From the NCBI GenBank assembly GCA_002095075.2, contig LVCE01000002.1:310001-374000 (forward strand): 64,000 bases of DNA. Reading direction: 5' to 3'. Position 1 is the first letter of the stretch. The number at the start of each line of letters is the position of its first letter. Shown here in pieces: positions 32,677-42,456 of the stretch. A program made the translations under genes and the position numbers. The notes under the pieces were generated by a model that made no database searches, had not been told where the DNA came from, and worked only from the letters and a program-made list of their open reading frames with translations. The stretch is from Francisella endosymbiont of Ornithodoros moubata (GTDB lineage: Bacteria > Pseudomonadota > Gammaproteobacteria > Francisellales > Francisellaceae).

Positions 32677-33069
32677 TTAGTTTGTAGTACAGTTAGATGG
32701 TGCTTGAGATGAAGTAACTCCTGAGATATTACAAGCCCAAGTAATTGCGCCGCTGTCAACAGTAGGTGTTAATATCATTGATGAGCCCGATACTATATCA
32801 GAAGTAACTTGTGTTATCACTCCATCAGCTACACTTACACCTGAAGGAAGATTTTCTGCAGTTACTCCAGTTGCTGAGCCATTGTTATTTGCAATACCCT
32901 CAGCAACTTCTGCTTTAACTCCACCAAGCTGTGCCATTCTTGTACCAAGTTGAGCACGTGTAGTGTAGTTAAAGTACATTGGGATAGCTACAGCTGCTAG
33001 GATAGCGATAATCGCGATCACTACCATTAACTCAACTAGTGAGAAACCTTTTTGCATTTTCTTTTTCAT
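32677..33069 (-). CDS. pilA: Type IV pilin PilE1/PilA
   Basis: The only intact pilin gene in the window, 130 aa. The leader is 8 residues (MKKKMQKG), cleaved by prepilin peptidase before FSLVELMVVIAIIAILAAVA, with Glu at +5 and the usual Tyr-rich start of the globular domain (MYFNYTTRAQLG). A C-terminal disulfide loop is plausible between the Cys of WACNISG and SNCTTN. It corresponds by sequence and neighbours (lpxE, folD beyond) to F. tularensis PilE1/PilA, which is linked to virulence there. A Rho-independent terminator follows. Confidence 0.9.
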   Translation of the reverse strand: MKKKMQKGFSLVELMVVIAIIAILAAVAIPMYFNYTTRAQLGTRMAQLGGVKAEVAEGIANNNGSATGVTAENLPSGVSVADGVITQVTSDIVSGSSMILTPTVDSGAITWACNISGVTSSQAPSNCTTN

Positions 33070-33417
33070 AGTTTGTTTTCCTTATTTTATTAGGTTGTTT
33101 ACATTGTAATAATACGATAAAGACGCTTTTACCATATGCCTTTCATTATATTCTTTAAAATATATCATGCAAGTGATTTATTTAAAATTTGACTATATTT
33201 TTATGATAATTTTATACATATAGACGTTACTGATTTGGTATATTTAGAGTTATAAAGTATAGTAAAATATTTTAAAATAAATTAATTAATAATAAAATAT
33301 AGCTGTAATTAATATTATTGAACTATGATTAAAATTTACTTTTATATTTACAAGAAGAGATGATCACAACGCTGATTAGGTGTTTCTTAATAATTATATA
33401 ATGATAATTTTTTGTAG
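33070..33417. other. Upstream region of pilA
   Basis: No gene seen. It holds the pilA leader (RBS-like GGAAAAC just before the start on the minus strand) and probably its promoter, but I cannot place -35 and -10 boxes with confidence because the region is almost entirely A and T. A sigma-54 type promoter (GG-N10-GC) is not evident. Confidence 0.4.
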
Positions 33418-33624
33418 GAGTATGCTTTAGGGATATTTTTAAAGACAAAGTTTAGGGAATTGATACAAAGACAACCACTAGTGATTGCCTTTAACATAAA
33501 AAACATCATTGATGACATAATCATAACCTTCGCGTATTAGCTATAACTAGAATTTGATATAGTAGTTAATCAAGCATACAAAAGTCCTGCTGAATTTATT
33601 TCAGTATTTCACGATAACTATTGA
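33418..33624 (+). pseudogene. Unidentified gene remnant
   Basis: One frame reads, from about 33421, ALGIFLKTKFRELIQRQPLV, then IAFNIKNIIDDIIITFAY, a TAG, a TAA, and LEFDIVVNQAYKSPAEFISV then FHDNY before a TGA at 33622-33624. It is interrupted by only two stops over some 65 codons, so it was probably coding. No ATG or RBS precedes it in frame except a weak AGGAG. I do not recognise the family. It lies between the pilin and lpxE. Confidence 0.35.
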
Positions 33625-33792
33625 TTTTATTGAGTATTTTTATTTTGATTATGCTGAATAATTGAGTTTACGGTAATTAATTATAAGTAAATTTTTATAC
33701 TACTATTATGATGGATTAGCTATAGATTAGTGAAATAATATTATTTTGTTATACTAAGCTTGTAACTATCTATTAACTGGAAGCTTTTATAT

Positions 33793-34512
33793 ATGCTCAG
33801 ACAAAGATTACAAGCAAATTTTCAAGGCTTCAAAGATATTTTTAGAAAACCAAAGCTACACAATGATAAATTGCCTACATATCTACAGTTAAAGTATACA
33901 TTTATACCATTATTAATTTTGGTAATCTTTACGTACTATAATTTAGATACACCGGTTGAGAACTGTATCAAGTATTCTATGCCAAGTATTGTTGGTGTGA
34001 TCTTTGGTAAAATTACTGATGTTGGTAAGGCAGAGTATATCTTGATAATTTGTGGCGTGATAGTGTTAGCACGTTTGTTTAGCGATAGTGAAAAATTATC
34101 TGCTAGTGCTATAACTTTGTTTAACAAGGTATCGGCCTATGCTGGCTTTATCTTGGTGACTGTAGCTATTAGTGGTATTTTGGGACAGATACTTAAGATG
34201 ATAGTAGGGCGAGCACGTCCTAAATTTTTCTTGGAGTATGGCTCACATTACTTTCAACATTTTTATGCACCAGGTTATGATTTTGCAAGTATGCCATCAG
34301 GACACTCAATCACAGTTGGGGCAATGTTTATAGCATTTTTTTATATCTTCCCTAAGCTAAGGTATCTTTGGTATGTGCTAATTGTTATATTTGCTGGTAG
34401 TAGAATCATAGTTGGTTCACATTACCCTAGCGATGTAATCTTTGGGGTTGCTTTTGGTTGCTACTGTACAGCATATATATACTATTGGATGAAAAATAGA
34501 GAGATTATTTAG
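33793..34512 (+). CDS. lpxE: LpxE-like lipid A 1-phosphatase (PAP2 family)
   Basis: Inner-membrane PAP2-type phosphatase of 239 aa with six predicted helices. The tripartite catalytic motif is complete: KMIVGRARPKF (about residues 136-146), MPSGHS (about 172) and SRIIVGSHYPSDV (about 205). In Francisella LpxE removes the lipid A 1-phosphate on the periplasmic side, lowering endotoxin activity. Length and neighbours (pilin upstream, folD downstream) fit that gene. Another PAP2 substrate (undecaprenyl-PP) cannot be excluded from sequence alone. Confidence 0.8.
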   Translation: MLRQRLQANFQGFKDIFRKPKLHNDKLPTYLQLKYTFIPLLILVIFTYYNLDTPVENCIKYSMPSIVGVIFGKITDVGKAEYILIICGVIVLARLFSDSEKLSASAITLFNKVSAYAGFILVTVAISGILGQILKMIVGRARPKFFLEYGSHYFQHFYAPGYDFASMPSGHSITVGAMFIAFFYIFPKLRYLWYVLIVIFAGSRIIVGSHYPSDVIFGVAFGCYCTAYIYYWMKNREII

Positions 34513-34663
34513 ATTTCTAACTCAAACCTATGCTAATAGCTTATTTTATTAAAAATATTAAAGATATTTTGTAAAAAAATACTCTCAAAAATTCCTAAAG
34601 ATAGCCTAAAATTTGTTATCATATTAACTATCATTTTTAGTTATACAGATAAGCTACCAAATA

Positions 34664-35521
34664 ATGATTTTAATAGATGGTAAGTCTCTCTCAAATGACC
34701 TCAAAGAGAGATTAGCAAATAAAGTCCAAGAATATAAGCATAATACAGCAATAACTCCAAAACTTATCGCAATAATTGTTGGTAATGACCTGGCGAGTAA
34801 GACATATGTGGCCTCGAAAGAAAAAGCTTGTGCCCAAGTTGGTATAGATTCCCAAGTGATTACACTACCAGAGCATACGACAGAGTCAGAGCTTTTGGAG
34901 CTGATTAATCAGCTAAATAATGACTGTAGTGTTAATGCGATTTTAGTGCAGTTACCACTACCAGCACATATCAACAAAAACAGTGTAATATATAGTATAA
35001 AACCAGAAAAAGATGTTGATGGTTTTCATCCTACAAATGTTGGTAGACTACAGCTTAGAGATAAAAAATGCCTAGAACCTTGCACACCTAAAGGTATCAT
35101 GACTATGCTAAGAGAGTATGGTATAAAAACAGAAAGGGCCTATGTGGTAGTTGTTGGTGCAAGTAATGTTGTAGGTAAACCAGTATTACAACTACTACTA
35201 AATGCTAAAGCTACTGTGACAACTTGTCATAGATTTACAACTGATCTTAAATCACATACTACAAAAGCAGATATCCTAATTGTTGCAGTTGGCAAGCCTA
35301 ACTTTATCACAGCTGATATGGTCAAAGAGGGTGCTGTAGTTATCGATGTTGGTATTAACCACGTTGATGGTAAGATAGTTGGTGATGTTGATTTTGCCGC
35401 TGTCAAAGATAAGGTCACAGCGATTACTCCAGTACCTGGAGGGGTTGGGCCAATGACAATTACTGAACTTTTATATAATACTTTTCAATGTTGCAAAGAG
35501 CAAAATGAGGAATCAAACTAA
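34664..35521 (+). CDS. folD: Methylenetetrahydrofolate dehydrogenase/cyclohydrolase FolD
   Basis: Bifunctional folate enzyme producing 10-formyl-THF, which supplies the formyl groups for purine synthesis (PurN here). 285 aa. Motifs: [15 protein letters not shown] (catalytic Lys and Tyr), [44 protein letters not shown], and [16 protein letters not shown] (NADP site). The stop overlaps the purM start by one base (TAATG), showing tight coupling. Confidence 0.96.
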   Translation: MILIDGKSLSNDLKERLANKVQEYKHNTAITPKLIAIIVGNDLASKTYVASKEKACAQVGIDSQVITLPEHTTESELLELINQLNNDCSVNAILVQLPLPAHINKNSVIYSIKPEKDVDGFHPTNVGRLQLRDKKCLEPCTPKGIMTMLREYGIKTERAYVVVVGASNVVGKPVLQLLLNAKATVTTCHRFTTDLKSHTTKADILIVAVGKPNFITADMVKEGAVVIDVGINHVDGKIVGDVDFAAVKDKVTAITPVPGGVGPMTITELLYNTFQCCKEQNEESN

Positions 35522-36564
35522 TGGCAGGCCTAAAATATGAAGATGCTGGTGTAAGTATCGAAGCTGTCAATCAAGCTGTAGAAAGAATGAAGGATCATGT
35601 CAAAAAGACTTTTACCCAAGATGTTTTGATAGGTTTAGGTAGTTTTGGTTCTTTATATTCACTAAAAAATATCATCAACAATTATCAAGATCCTGTACTA
35701 GTACAGTCTATAGATGGGGTTGGTACTAAGACAAAAATTGCGGTAATGTGCGGCAAGTTTGAGAATCTTGGTTATGATCTTTTCTCAGCAGCAACAAATG
35801 ATATCGTTGTAATGGGCGCTAAGCCAATTACATTTCTAGATTATGTCGCGCATGATAAGCTTGACCCTGCGATTATGGAAAAACTTGTTAATGGGATGTC
35901 AAAAGCTTGTGCTGAGTGTGGTGTCTCGTTAGTAGGTGGTGAGACCGCTGAGATGCCTGGAGTATATCAAGCTGGTGAGATTGATATGGTTGGTGTTATC
36001 ACGGGTATAGTTGATAGAAATAGGATTATTAATGGTGAGAATATCAAAGAGGGTGATATCATCTTTGGTCTTAGCTCATCAGGATTGCATACAAATGGTT
36101 ATTCTTTTGCGCGTAAGCTATTTTTTGATGTAGCAGCTAACAAACATACTGATACCTATCCAGAGTTAGAGGGTAGAACTATTGGTGATGTGCTACTTGA
36201 GCCACATATTAACTACACTAATATTATTAATGATTTCTTGGATAATGATGTTGGTATCAAAGGTATGGCACATATCACTGGTGGTGGGTTTATTGAGAAT
36301 ATTCCACGCGTATTACCACAAGGATTAGGTGCTGAAATTGTCAAAGATAGTTTTGAAACGCCAGCTATTTTTAAGCTAATGCAGAGAATAGGTGATATTA
36401 GCGAGTTTGAAATGTATCGTTCATTTAATATGGGTATTGGTATAGCCATAATTGCTAGCCAAGATCAGTTTGACAAGATGCAAGATTTAGCTAAAAAGCA
36501 TACTAATACAAAACTATATCAAATTGGTAAAATCACAAACTCAGGGAAGGTAGAAATTATCTAA
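35521..36564 (+). CDS. purM: Phosphoribosylformylglycinamidine cyclo-ligase
   Basis: AIR synthetase, ATP-dependent ring closure in purine synthesis, cytoplasmic, 347 aa. It starts [20 protein letters not shown]. The family motifs are QSIDGVGTKTKIAVMC (near residue 65), DLFSAATNDIVVMGAKPITFLDY (quoted in part), GGETAEMPGVY and MAHITGGGFIENIPRVLP. It overlaps folD by one base at the start and purCD by one base at the end, so the three are translated in series. Confidence 0.97.
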   Translation: MAGLKYEDAGVSIEAVNQAVERMKDHVKKTFTQDVLIGLGSFGSLYSLKNIINNYQDPVLVQSIDGVGTKTKIAVMCGKFENLGYDLFSAATNDIVVMGAKPITFLDYVAHDKLDPAIMEKLVNGMSKACAECGVSLVGGETAEMPGVYQAGEIDMVGVITGIVDRNRIINGENIKEGDIIFGLSSSGLHTNGYSFARKLFFDVAANKHTDTYPELEGRTIGDVLLEPHINYTNIINDFLDNDVGIKGMAHITGGGFIENIPRVLPQGLGAEIVKDSFETPAIFKLMQRIGDISEFEMYRSFNMGIGIAIIASQDQFDKMQDLAKKHTNTKLYQIGKITNSGKVEII

Positions 36565-38873
36565 TGCTTGATAAACAAATCATTGCTAATAATATAAAAA
36601 ATGTTCTCAAATCAACAAACCTTGATATTAAAAATAAATATATAGGTAAAGTAAGAGATATGTACTTTACTGATGACAAGAGTATTTTGATATCTACAGA
36701 TAGGCAATCTGCTTTTGATAGACCTTTAGGTTTTATTCCATTTAAGGGACAAATTCTTGCTCAATCATCAGTGTGGTGGTTCAAAGAAACTGCGCATATT
36801 GTCAAAAACCACTTTATAACCTCTCCAGATCCAAATGTTGTCATCGCGAGAAAAGCAAAAATACTACCGATCGAGTTTGTAGTTAGAGGTTATATAACTG
36901 GTTCGACTTCGACATCTTTATGGACACATTATCAAAATGGTAGTCGTGACTATTGTGGAAATATCCTACCAGAAGGTTTAAAGAAGAATCAAAAGTTATC
37001 GCATAATATTCTAACCCCGACAACAAAAGAGCAAAATCATGATCGCCCAATTTCAGCAACGGATATAGTCAAAGAGGGTTGGTTAACTCAACAGCAGTGG
37101 GATTTTGCTTCACAAAAAGCTCTAGAACTTTTTAAGTTCGGGCAAAAAAAAGCCTTAGAACATGGTTTAATCTTGGCAGATACTAAGTATGAGTTTGGCA
37201 TTGATGAGAAAACTGGGGAGATTATTTTAATCGATGAGATTCACACCCCAGATAGCTCAAGATTTTGGTTAAAAGATAGTTATGCCGAGAAGTTTGCCAA
37301 AGGTCAAGAACCTGAAAATATCGATAAGGAATTTTTTAGACTATGGTTTACAAAAAACTGTGATCCATATAATGATGAGGTTTTACCACAAGCACCACAA
37401 GAGCTAGTTGTAGAGTTATCACAAAAATATATAACTCTTTTTGAAATGATAACAGGGCAAAAGTTTGAAGTACCTAGAGATTTAGAAAATATAAATCAGC
37501 GTATTGTTAAAAATGTTACAGATTATTTGAATATGGAGAAGACAGTGAATATTCTTCTAGTAGGATCAGGAAGTAGAGAGCACGCGATAGCAGAAGCTGT
37601 AAACAAAAGCACTATTGAAAATAAGCTTTTTTGTATAAGCACAGCGATTAATCCTGGGATAGAAAAGTTAGCGCAAGGCTATCTCGATGATATTTGTAAT
37701 TGTAATCAAGTGCTTGAGTATGCAAAATCACAGCATATTGATATTGCAATTATCGGTCCTGAGGCACCACTTGAAGTAGGTCTAGCAGATGTACTTAAAG
37801 CAGAGGGGATTGGTGTAGTTGGACCAACCAAAAAATTAGCGCAAATTGAAACTTCGAAAGGTTTTACTAGAGATTTGATTCGTGACTATGGTATTGGCGC
37901 TAATCCATTCTTTAAAAAGTTCTCGACAATGGATGGAGTCGAAGAGACTCTAAGAGAGTATCAAAATCAATTTGTCATAAAAGCTGATGGTTTGTGTGGT
38001 GGTAAGGGCGTACTGGTCTGGGGTGATCATTTGCATAGCCTTGATGAGGCGATTAGACATTGTCAGTCATTAGTAGATGTAGGCAAAGAGTTTGTTATCG
38101 AGGAGAAACTTATTGGTCAGGAGTTCTCGCTAATATCATTTACTGATGGTAAAAATTTTATCCATATGCCAGCAGTGCAAGATCATAAGCGTGCACATGA
38201 AGGTGACAAAGGCCCAAATACTGGCGGTATGGGTACTTATTCTGATGCTAATCACAGTTTACCTTTTTTATCTGATTCTGATATCGAAACAGCAAAACAA
38301 ATCAATGAAAAAATTATCAAAGCTTTAGCCGATAAGTTTGGTGAACCATACCAAGGTATCCTCTATGGCGGCTTTATGGCAACTAAGGATGCTACTAAAG
38401 TGATTGAGTATAATGCGCGTTTTGGTGATCCTGAAGCTATGAATTTACTTAGCTTACTAGAGACAGATTTTGTTGAGATTGCTAAAGCTATTACACAAGG
38501 TACACTCGATACAGTCAAGGCTAAGTTTAAAAATCAAGCAAGCGTATGTAAGTATCTAGTACCTCTTGGTTACCCAAATCAATCAGTTAAGAACTTTAAG
38601 ATAGATATTTCGCAATGCCCTGATAATGTTGAGCTTTTCTTGGGTGCTGTTGATTATAAAGATGGCAAGCTAATTGGTACAGGCTCTAGAGCTATAGCTG
38701 TACTTGGCTTAGGTGATACTATTGCTGAAGCGGAACAAAAAGCAGAAAATGCTGTCAAAAATATTTATGGTAAACTATTTCATCGTCCAGATATTGGTAC
38801 CAAAGAGCTTATCAATAAGCGTATCAAACACATGAATTTGCTGCGTGGTAATAAATATCAGGAGCTTAAATAA
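36564..38873 (+). CDS. purCD: Fused SAICAR synthetase-GAR synthetase (PurC-PurD)
   Basis: A single 769-aa chain catalysing two purine steps. Residues 1 to about 320 are PurC-like: GKVRDMYFTDDKSILISTDR, EFVVRGYITGSTSTSLWTHY, and DTKYEFGIDEKTGEIILIDE. From Met 324 (MEKTVNILLVGSGSREHAIA) the chain is PurD-like, with the ATP-grasp domain EKLIGQEFSLISFTDGKNFI, GPNTGGMGTYS and EYNARFGDPEAMNLL. PurC and PurD are usually separate proteins; this fusion is known to me from Francisella. No RBS precedes Met 324, so internal initiation is unlikely. Confidence 0.95.
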   Translation: MLDKQIIANNIKNVLKSTNLDIKNKYIGKVRDMYFTDDKSILISTDRQSAFDRPLGFIPFKGQILAQSSVWWFKETAHIVKNHFITSPDPNVVIARKAKILPIEFVVRGYITGSTSTSLWTHYQNGSRDYCGNILPEGLKKNQKLSHNILTPTTKEQNHDRPISATDIVKEGWLTQQQWDFASQKALELFKFGQKKALEHGLILADTKYEFGIDEKTGEIILIDEIHTPDSSRFWLKDSYAEKFAKGQEPENIDKEFFRLWFTKNCDPYNDEVLPQAPQELVVELSQKYITLFEMITGQKFEVPRDLENINQRIVKNVTDYLNMEKTVNILLVGSGSREHAIAEAVNKSTIENKLFCISTAINPGIEKLAQGYLDDICNCNQVLEYAKSQHIDIAIIGPEAPLEVGLADVLKAEGIGVVGPTKKLAQIETSKGFTRDLIRDYGIGANPFFKKFSTMDGVEETLREYQNQFVIKADGLCGGKGVLVWGDHLHSLDEAIRHCQSLVDVGKEFVIEEKLIGQEFSLISFTDGKNFIHMPAVQDHKRAHEGDKGPNTGGMGTYSDANHSLPFLSDSDIETAKQINEKIIKALADKFGEPYQGILYGGFMATKDATKVIEYNARFGDPEAMNLLSLLETDFVEIAKAITQGTLDTVKAKFKNQASVCKYLVPLGYPNQSVKNFKIDISQCPDNVELFLGAVDYKDGKLIGTGSRAIAVLGLGDTIAEAEQKAENAVKNIYGKLFHRPDIGTKELINKRIKHMNLLRGNKYQELK

Positions 38874-38876
38874 ATA

Positions 38877-39458
38877 ATGTCTAAGCTAAATCTTGTTATA
38901 TTAGGCTCTACACGTGGGACTAATATGCAAGCTATAATAGATGCGATAGCAAATAAGCAACTAAATGCTCAGATAAGCCTAGTAATCTCAAATAAACAAA
39001 ATGCTTATATATTACAAAGAGCAATGCAGCATAATATCGTAACTAAGCTTATCGCAGCTAAAGGCGTATCTAGAGAGCAGTCTGATGAACTGCTTGTAAG
39101 AGAAATTAATAAGTACAATCCTGACTTGATTTTACTGATAGGTTTTATGCGTATTCTAAGCCCTGTATTTGTCAAAGCTTTTAAAGGTAAAATTTTAAAT
39201 ATTCATCCATCATTGTTATCAAAACATGCTGGATTAATGGATTTGGCAGTACATCAAGCGGTAATAGCTGCTGGTGATAGTGTTTCTGGGTGTACTATTC
39301 ACCAAGTAACTGAAGAGGTTGATGGTGGCGATATTGTTCTACAGCTTAAGTGTGATGTTACTAAAGATGATACTGCCGAGAGCTTAAAGACTAAGGTGCA
39401 AGCTTTGGAGAATGAGGCTTGGGTTGAAGTTATTAGAAACTGGCATTTAAAAGAATGA
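38877..39458 (+). CDS. purN: Phosphoribosylglycinamide formyltransferase
   Basis: Transfers the formyl group from 10-formyl-THF to GAR. It is 193 aa. Motifs: LVILGSTRGTNMQAIIDAI near the N-terminus, LIGFMRILSPVFVKAF, the active-site region KILNIHPSLLSKHAG (Asn-His), and SGCTIHQVTEEVDGGDIVLQ with the catalytic Asp. It follows purCD after 3 bases, and the upstream stretch AGGAGC is a good RBS inside the end of purCD. Confidence 0.95.
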   Translation: MSKLNLVILGSTRGTNMQAIIDAIANKQLNAQISLVISNKQNAYILQRAMQHNIVTKLIAAKGVSREQSDELLVREINKYNPDLILLIGFMRILSPVFVKAFKGKILNIHPSLLSKHAGLMDLAVHQAVIAAGDSVSGCTIHQVTEEVDGGDIVLQLKCDVTKDDTAESLKTKVQALENEAWVEVIRNWHLKE

Positions 39459-39480
39459 ATTTAAATGTTTATATACTATT

Positions 39481-39508
39481 TCGTCACTTAGTGCGTAAGT
39501 TTTGATGA
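39481..39508 (+). repeat. Hairpin downstream of purN
   Basis: TCGTC pairs with GATGA (39504-39508, one wobble) and the inner ACTTA (39486-39490) with TAAGT (39496-39500), loop GTGCG, with a 3-base bulge. It starts 22 bases after the purN stop. No clear T-run follows, so it may be an RNA-processing or partial termination structure between purN and purE. Confidence 0.4.
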
Positions 39509-39719
39509 CATGCTTTTAAATTGTAAAAAAAGTATACAAAAATACTAGCACATGCTATCACTAAATTATCAAATATTGGTAGTTACAAAGCTCGACAAGC
39601 TCAAACAACCGTTAATTGATAATAGCTTTAATCACAAATGTGTTTTGAGTATTAATGATTAGTTGGTATTCTAGGAAAATAGAGGATAACATATTTTTTA
39701 GCCTAAGAGGAGATAAGAA

Positions 39720-40214
39720 ATGAGTGTAGATGTGGGTGTAATAATGGGCTCTAAATCTGATTGGAGCACAATGAAAGAGTGTTGTGCTATCTTAGATAGT
39801 TTGGGCATTAGCTATGAGTGTGAAGTAGTATCTGCGCATCGAACTCCAGATAAGATGTTTACTTATGCTGAAACTGCTAAAGATAGAGGTCTTAAAGTTA
39901 TAATAGCAGGAGCTGGCGGTGCCGCGCATTTACCTGGAATGGTTGCTGCAAAAACTGCCTTACCAGTATTAGGGGTACCAGTTAAATCAAGTACACTTAA
40001 TGGACAAGATAGTTTATTATCAATAGTGCAGATGCCAGCAGGTATTCCAGTAGCTACTTTTGCAATTGGTATGGCAGGAGCAAAAAATGCAGCACTTTTT
40101 GCTGCTAGTATCTTGCAACATACAGATGCAAATATTGCAAAAGCGTTAGCTGAGTTTAGAGCTGAGCAAACTCAATTTGTTTTGGATAATCCTAATCCTA
40201 GGGAGCATCAATAA
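39720..40214 (+). CDS. purE: N5-carboxyaminoimidazole ribonucleotide mutase
   Basis: Class I PurE, converting N5-CAIR made by PurK to CAIR. 164 aa, normal size. The start [20 protein letters not shown] and the site around [19 protein letters not shown] are typical, with [19 protein letters not shown] and the C-terminal [13 protein letters not shown] strong RBS (AGAGGAG) lies 8 bases ahead of the ATG. It overlaps purK by one base. A 260-base gap separates it from purN, so it may have its own promoter. Confidence 0.96.
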   Translation: MSVDVGVIMGSKSDWSTMKECCAILDSLGISYECEVVSAHRTPDKMFTYAETAKDRGLKVIIAGAGGAAHLPGMVAAKTALPVLGVPVKSSTLNGQDSLLSIVQMPAGIPVATFAIGMAGAKNAALFAASILQHTDANIAKALAEFRAEQTQFVLDNPNPREHQ

Positions 40215-41311
40215 TGAAAATAGGTATTATCGGATCTGGGCAACTTGCAAGGATGTTAAGTCTAGCAGGTACGTCTTTAGGTTTAGAGTTTCATTGCCTT
40301 GGTAAGGCAGGAGACTGTGCCGAAGAAGTAGTCAAAACTGTCACGGATATTGAGCTAACAAAGGTAAATGATGTTGTAGCTTGGGTAAAGCAGTTTGATG
40401 TGATAACTTTTGAAAATGAAAATATATCTCATGAACTTATCAAAGCGATAAATCATGAGGTAAATGTGTATCCATCAGCTAAGGCTATAGCTATTTCTCA
40501 GGATCGTTTACTTGAGAAATCTTTTATGCAGGATCATAAGATTGCTACAGCAAAGTTTATAAATATCGATAGTTTGACAATACTTGAAAGCACTATTAGT
40601 GAATATGGTCTACCAGCTATACTTAAAACACGCCGATTTGGCTATGATGGCAAAGGTCAGTTTATAATTAAATCGCAAGAGGATATCACTAAAGCATGGG
40701 ATGCACTCAAGGATGCGCCAGGTGGACTTATTTATGAAGCTTTTGTTGATTTTGATTATGAAGTTTCACAAATATGTACAGCTGATCTTAAGGGTAATAT
40801 TGCCTTTTATCCATTAGCTAAAAATACTCATAAACTGGGTATTATTGTTGAATCTGAAGCTCCTTTTGAAAATAGTGTACTTGCCGAAAAAGCACAACAA
40901 ATTGCTAAAATTCTAGTCAAGGAATTTGCTTATGTTGGTACATTAGCGATTGAGTTTTTTGTCAAGAGTGATGAGCTAATTGTCAATGAAATAGCGCCGC
41001 GTGTGCATAATAGCGGTCACTGGAGTATTGATGGGGCAGTTACATCACAATTTGAGAATCATGTGCGTGCTATTACTGGATTGATTTTAGGTGATACAAC
41101 TAGCCGTAAAACAGTTATGCTAAACTGTATTGGTGCAATGCCAGCGACAAAGGATCTAGCTGCTTTAGATAGAGTTAAAATTCATAGCTATAATAAAGCA
41201 TCTCGCAAAGGGCGTAAAGTAGGTCATTTAAATCTTAATTTAAATGATGAAACTGATGAATATCAGCTACTGCAAGCTAAAAAGTTAATTGCGTTATCTG
41301 AGAATCTATAA
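40214..41311 (+). CDS. purK: N5-carboxyaminoimidazole ribonucleotide synthase
   Basis: ATP-grasp carboxylase making N5-CAIR from AIR, bicarbonate and ATP, 365 aa. N-terminal IGIIGSGQLARMLSLAGTSL, the ATP-grasp stretch GLPAILKTRRFGYDGKGQFI, and the metal/ATP segment IAIEFFVKSDELIVNEIAPR followed by VHNSGHWSIDGAVTSQFENH are all present. The one-base overlap with purE and shared pathway show a purEK operon, continuing to queH. Confidence 0.96.
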   Translation: MKIGIIGSGQLARMLSLAGTSLGLEFHCLGKAGDCAEEVVKTVTDIELTKVNDVVAWVKQFDVITFENENISHELIKAINHEVNVYPSAKAIAISQDRLLEKSFMQDHKIATAKFINIDSLTILESTISEYGLPAILKTRRFGYDGKGQFIIKSQEDITKAWDALKDAPGGLIYEAFVDFDYEVSQICTADLKGNIAFYPLAKNTHKLGIIVESEAPFENSVLAEKAQQIAKILVKEFAYVGTLAIEFFVKSDELIVNEIAPRVHNSGHWSIDGAVTSQFENHVRAITGLILGDTTSRKTVMLNCIGAMPATKDLAALDRVKIHSYNKASRKGRKVGHLNLNLNDETDEYQLLQAKKLIALSENL

Positions 41312-41326
41312 AAGGAATTTTTAATC

Positions 41327-41995
41327 ATGATGAATGAGAATTACCTATTAGATAATTATGAAAGACCAGTTCTTGAAACTCCTGATAAAAGTAAGAAAGT
41401 ATTATTACACTCTTGTTGTGCACCTTGTGCTGGTGAAGTGATGGAAGCGATGGCTGCTTCTAGTTTAGAGGTTACAATATATTTTTATAACCCTAATATA
41501 CATCCAAAAGAAGAGTATATGATCAGAAAAGAAGAAAATAAAAGATTTGCTGAGAAACTTGGTATGCCTTTTGTTGATGCTGATTATGATAAAGATAGGT
41601 GGTTTAAGCTAGCTAAAGGTATGGAGAGTGAGCCAGAAAAAGGTATTCGCTGTACAATGTGTTTTGATATGAGGTTTGTTAAAACAGCTGAATATGCTAG
41701 TAGAAATGGTTTTTCTGTAATATCTAGTACATTAGGGATCTCTAAGTGGAAAGATATGGATCAGATAAATAAATCTGGTAAAAAAGTAGCGGATCTTTTT
41801 AGTAATATGTATTATTGGGACTTTAACTGGCGTAAACAGGGAGGCTCATACAGAATGCTAGAGATCTCTAAAAAAGAACAGTTTTATCAGCAAGAATATT
41901 GTGGTTGTGCATATAGCTTGAGAGATACTAATAATTGGCGTCAACAAAATGGTAAAGAGAAAATTAAAAGAGGTGTGAAATACTACTCAAAGTAA
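41327..41995 (+). CDS. queH: Epoxyqueuosine reductase QueH
   Basis: Cobalamin-independent reductase of the final step in queuosine tRNA modification (DUF208). 222 aa. The metal-binding Cys are visible: [18 protein letters not shown] near residue 30, [12 protein letters not shown] near 105-115 and the C-terminal [15 protein letters not shown]. It starts 15 bases after purK, so it is probably cotranscribed. It is intact. Confidence 0.92.
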   Translation: MMNENYLLDNYERPVLETPDKSKKVLLHSCCAPCAGEVMEAMAASSLEVTIYFYNPNIHPKEEYMIRKEENKRFAEKLGMPFVDADYDKDRWFKLAKGMESEPEKGIRCTMCFDMRFVKTAEYASRNGFSVISSTLGISKWKDMDQINKSGKKVADLFSNMYYWDFNWRKQGGSYRMLEISKKEQFYQQEYCGCAYSLRDTNNWRQQNGKEKIKRGVKYYSK

Positions 41996-42089
41996 TTATA
42001 TTTGATTGATTTTTTGAAATTTTTAGACTGGCAGTTTTTCAGTTTAGAGATGTTTTCAATAATGTTTGATAACTGATATATATCTGGCA

Positions 42090-42456
42090 CTACATTTGCA
42101 CCAGCATTTTAGGTTGATAATTAATATCAAAAGCATCCTTTATCCAATTAATACCATTTTCATTTATTGATTAAACCAAAACGACATTGGTAATCTTGAA
42201 ATTACTGATTCTTTTATAAGAAGATATTTGCACTGTTTATAAGTTTGCTGCTTGCTATAGGTAAGCATTTCTTCAGCTTGAGCAAACTTAGTTTTGCTAC
42301 GATATTTTACTTCAGCAAATACTAGTTTATCTTTATCTAAAGCAATTATATTTATTTCACCATACGGTAAAGTTTTGAGCTAGAATTTGTAGTGTTTGAG
42401 TTTGCAGAAATTTACACGCTTTTAATTCTGCTTGTTACCAATTTTGTTGTTTGCAT
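42090..42456 (-). pseudogene. yraN: YraN/UPF0102 endonuclease-like protein, broken
   Basis: Frames on the minus strand give [20 protein letters not shown], then (next frame) [20 protein letters not shown] followed by [20 protein letters not shown], and (third frame) NENGINWIKDAFDINYQPKM to a TAG at 42090. These match the UPF0102 pattern: A-x-x-FL, GEIDLI, VFVEVKxR, and the C-terminal INWIKNAF. At least three frameshifts or stops exist. The family resembles Holliday-junction resolvases; its function is unproven. Confidence 0.75.
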
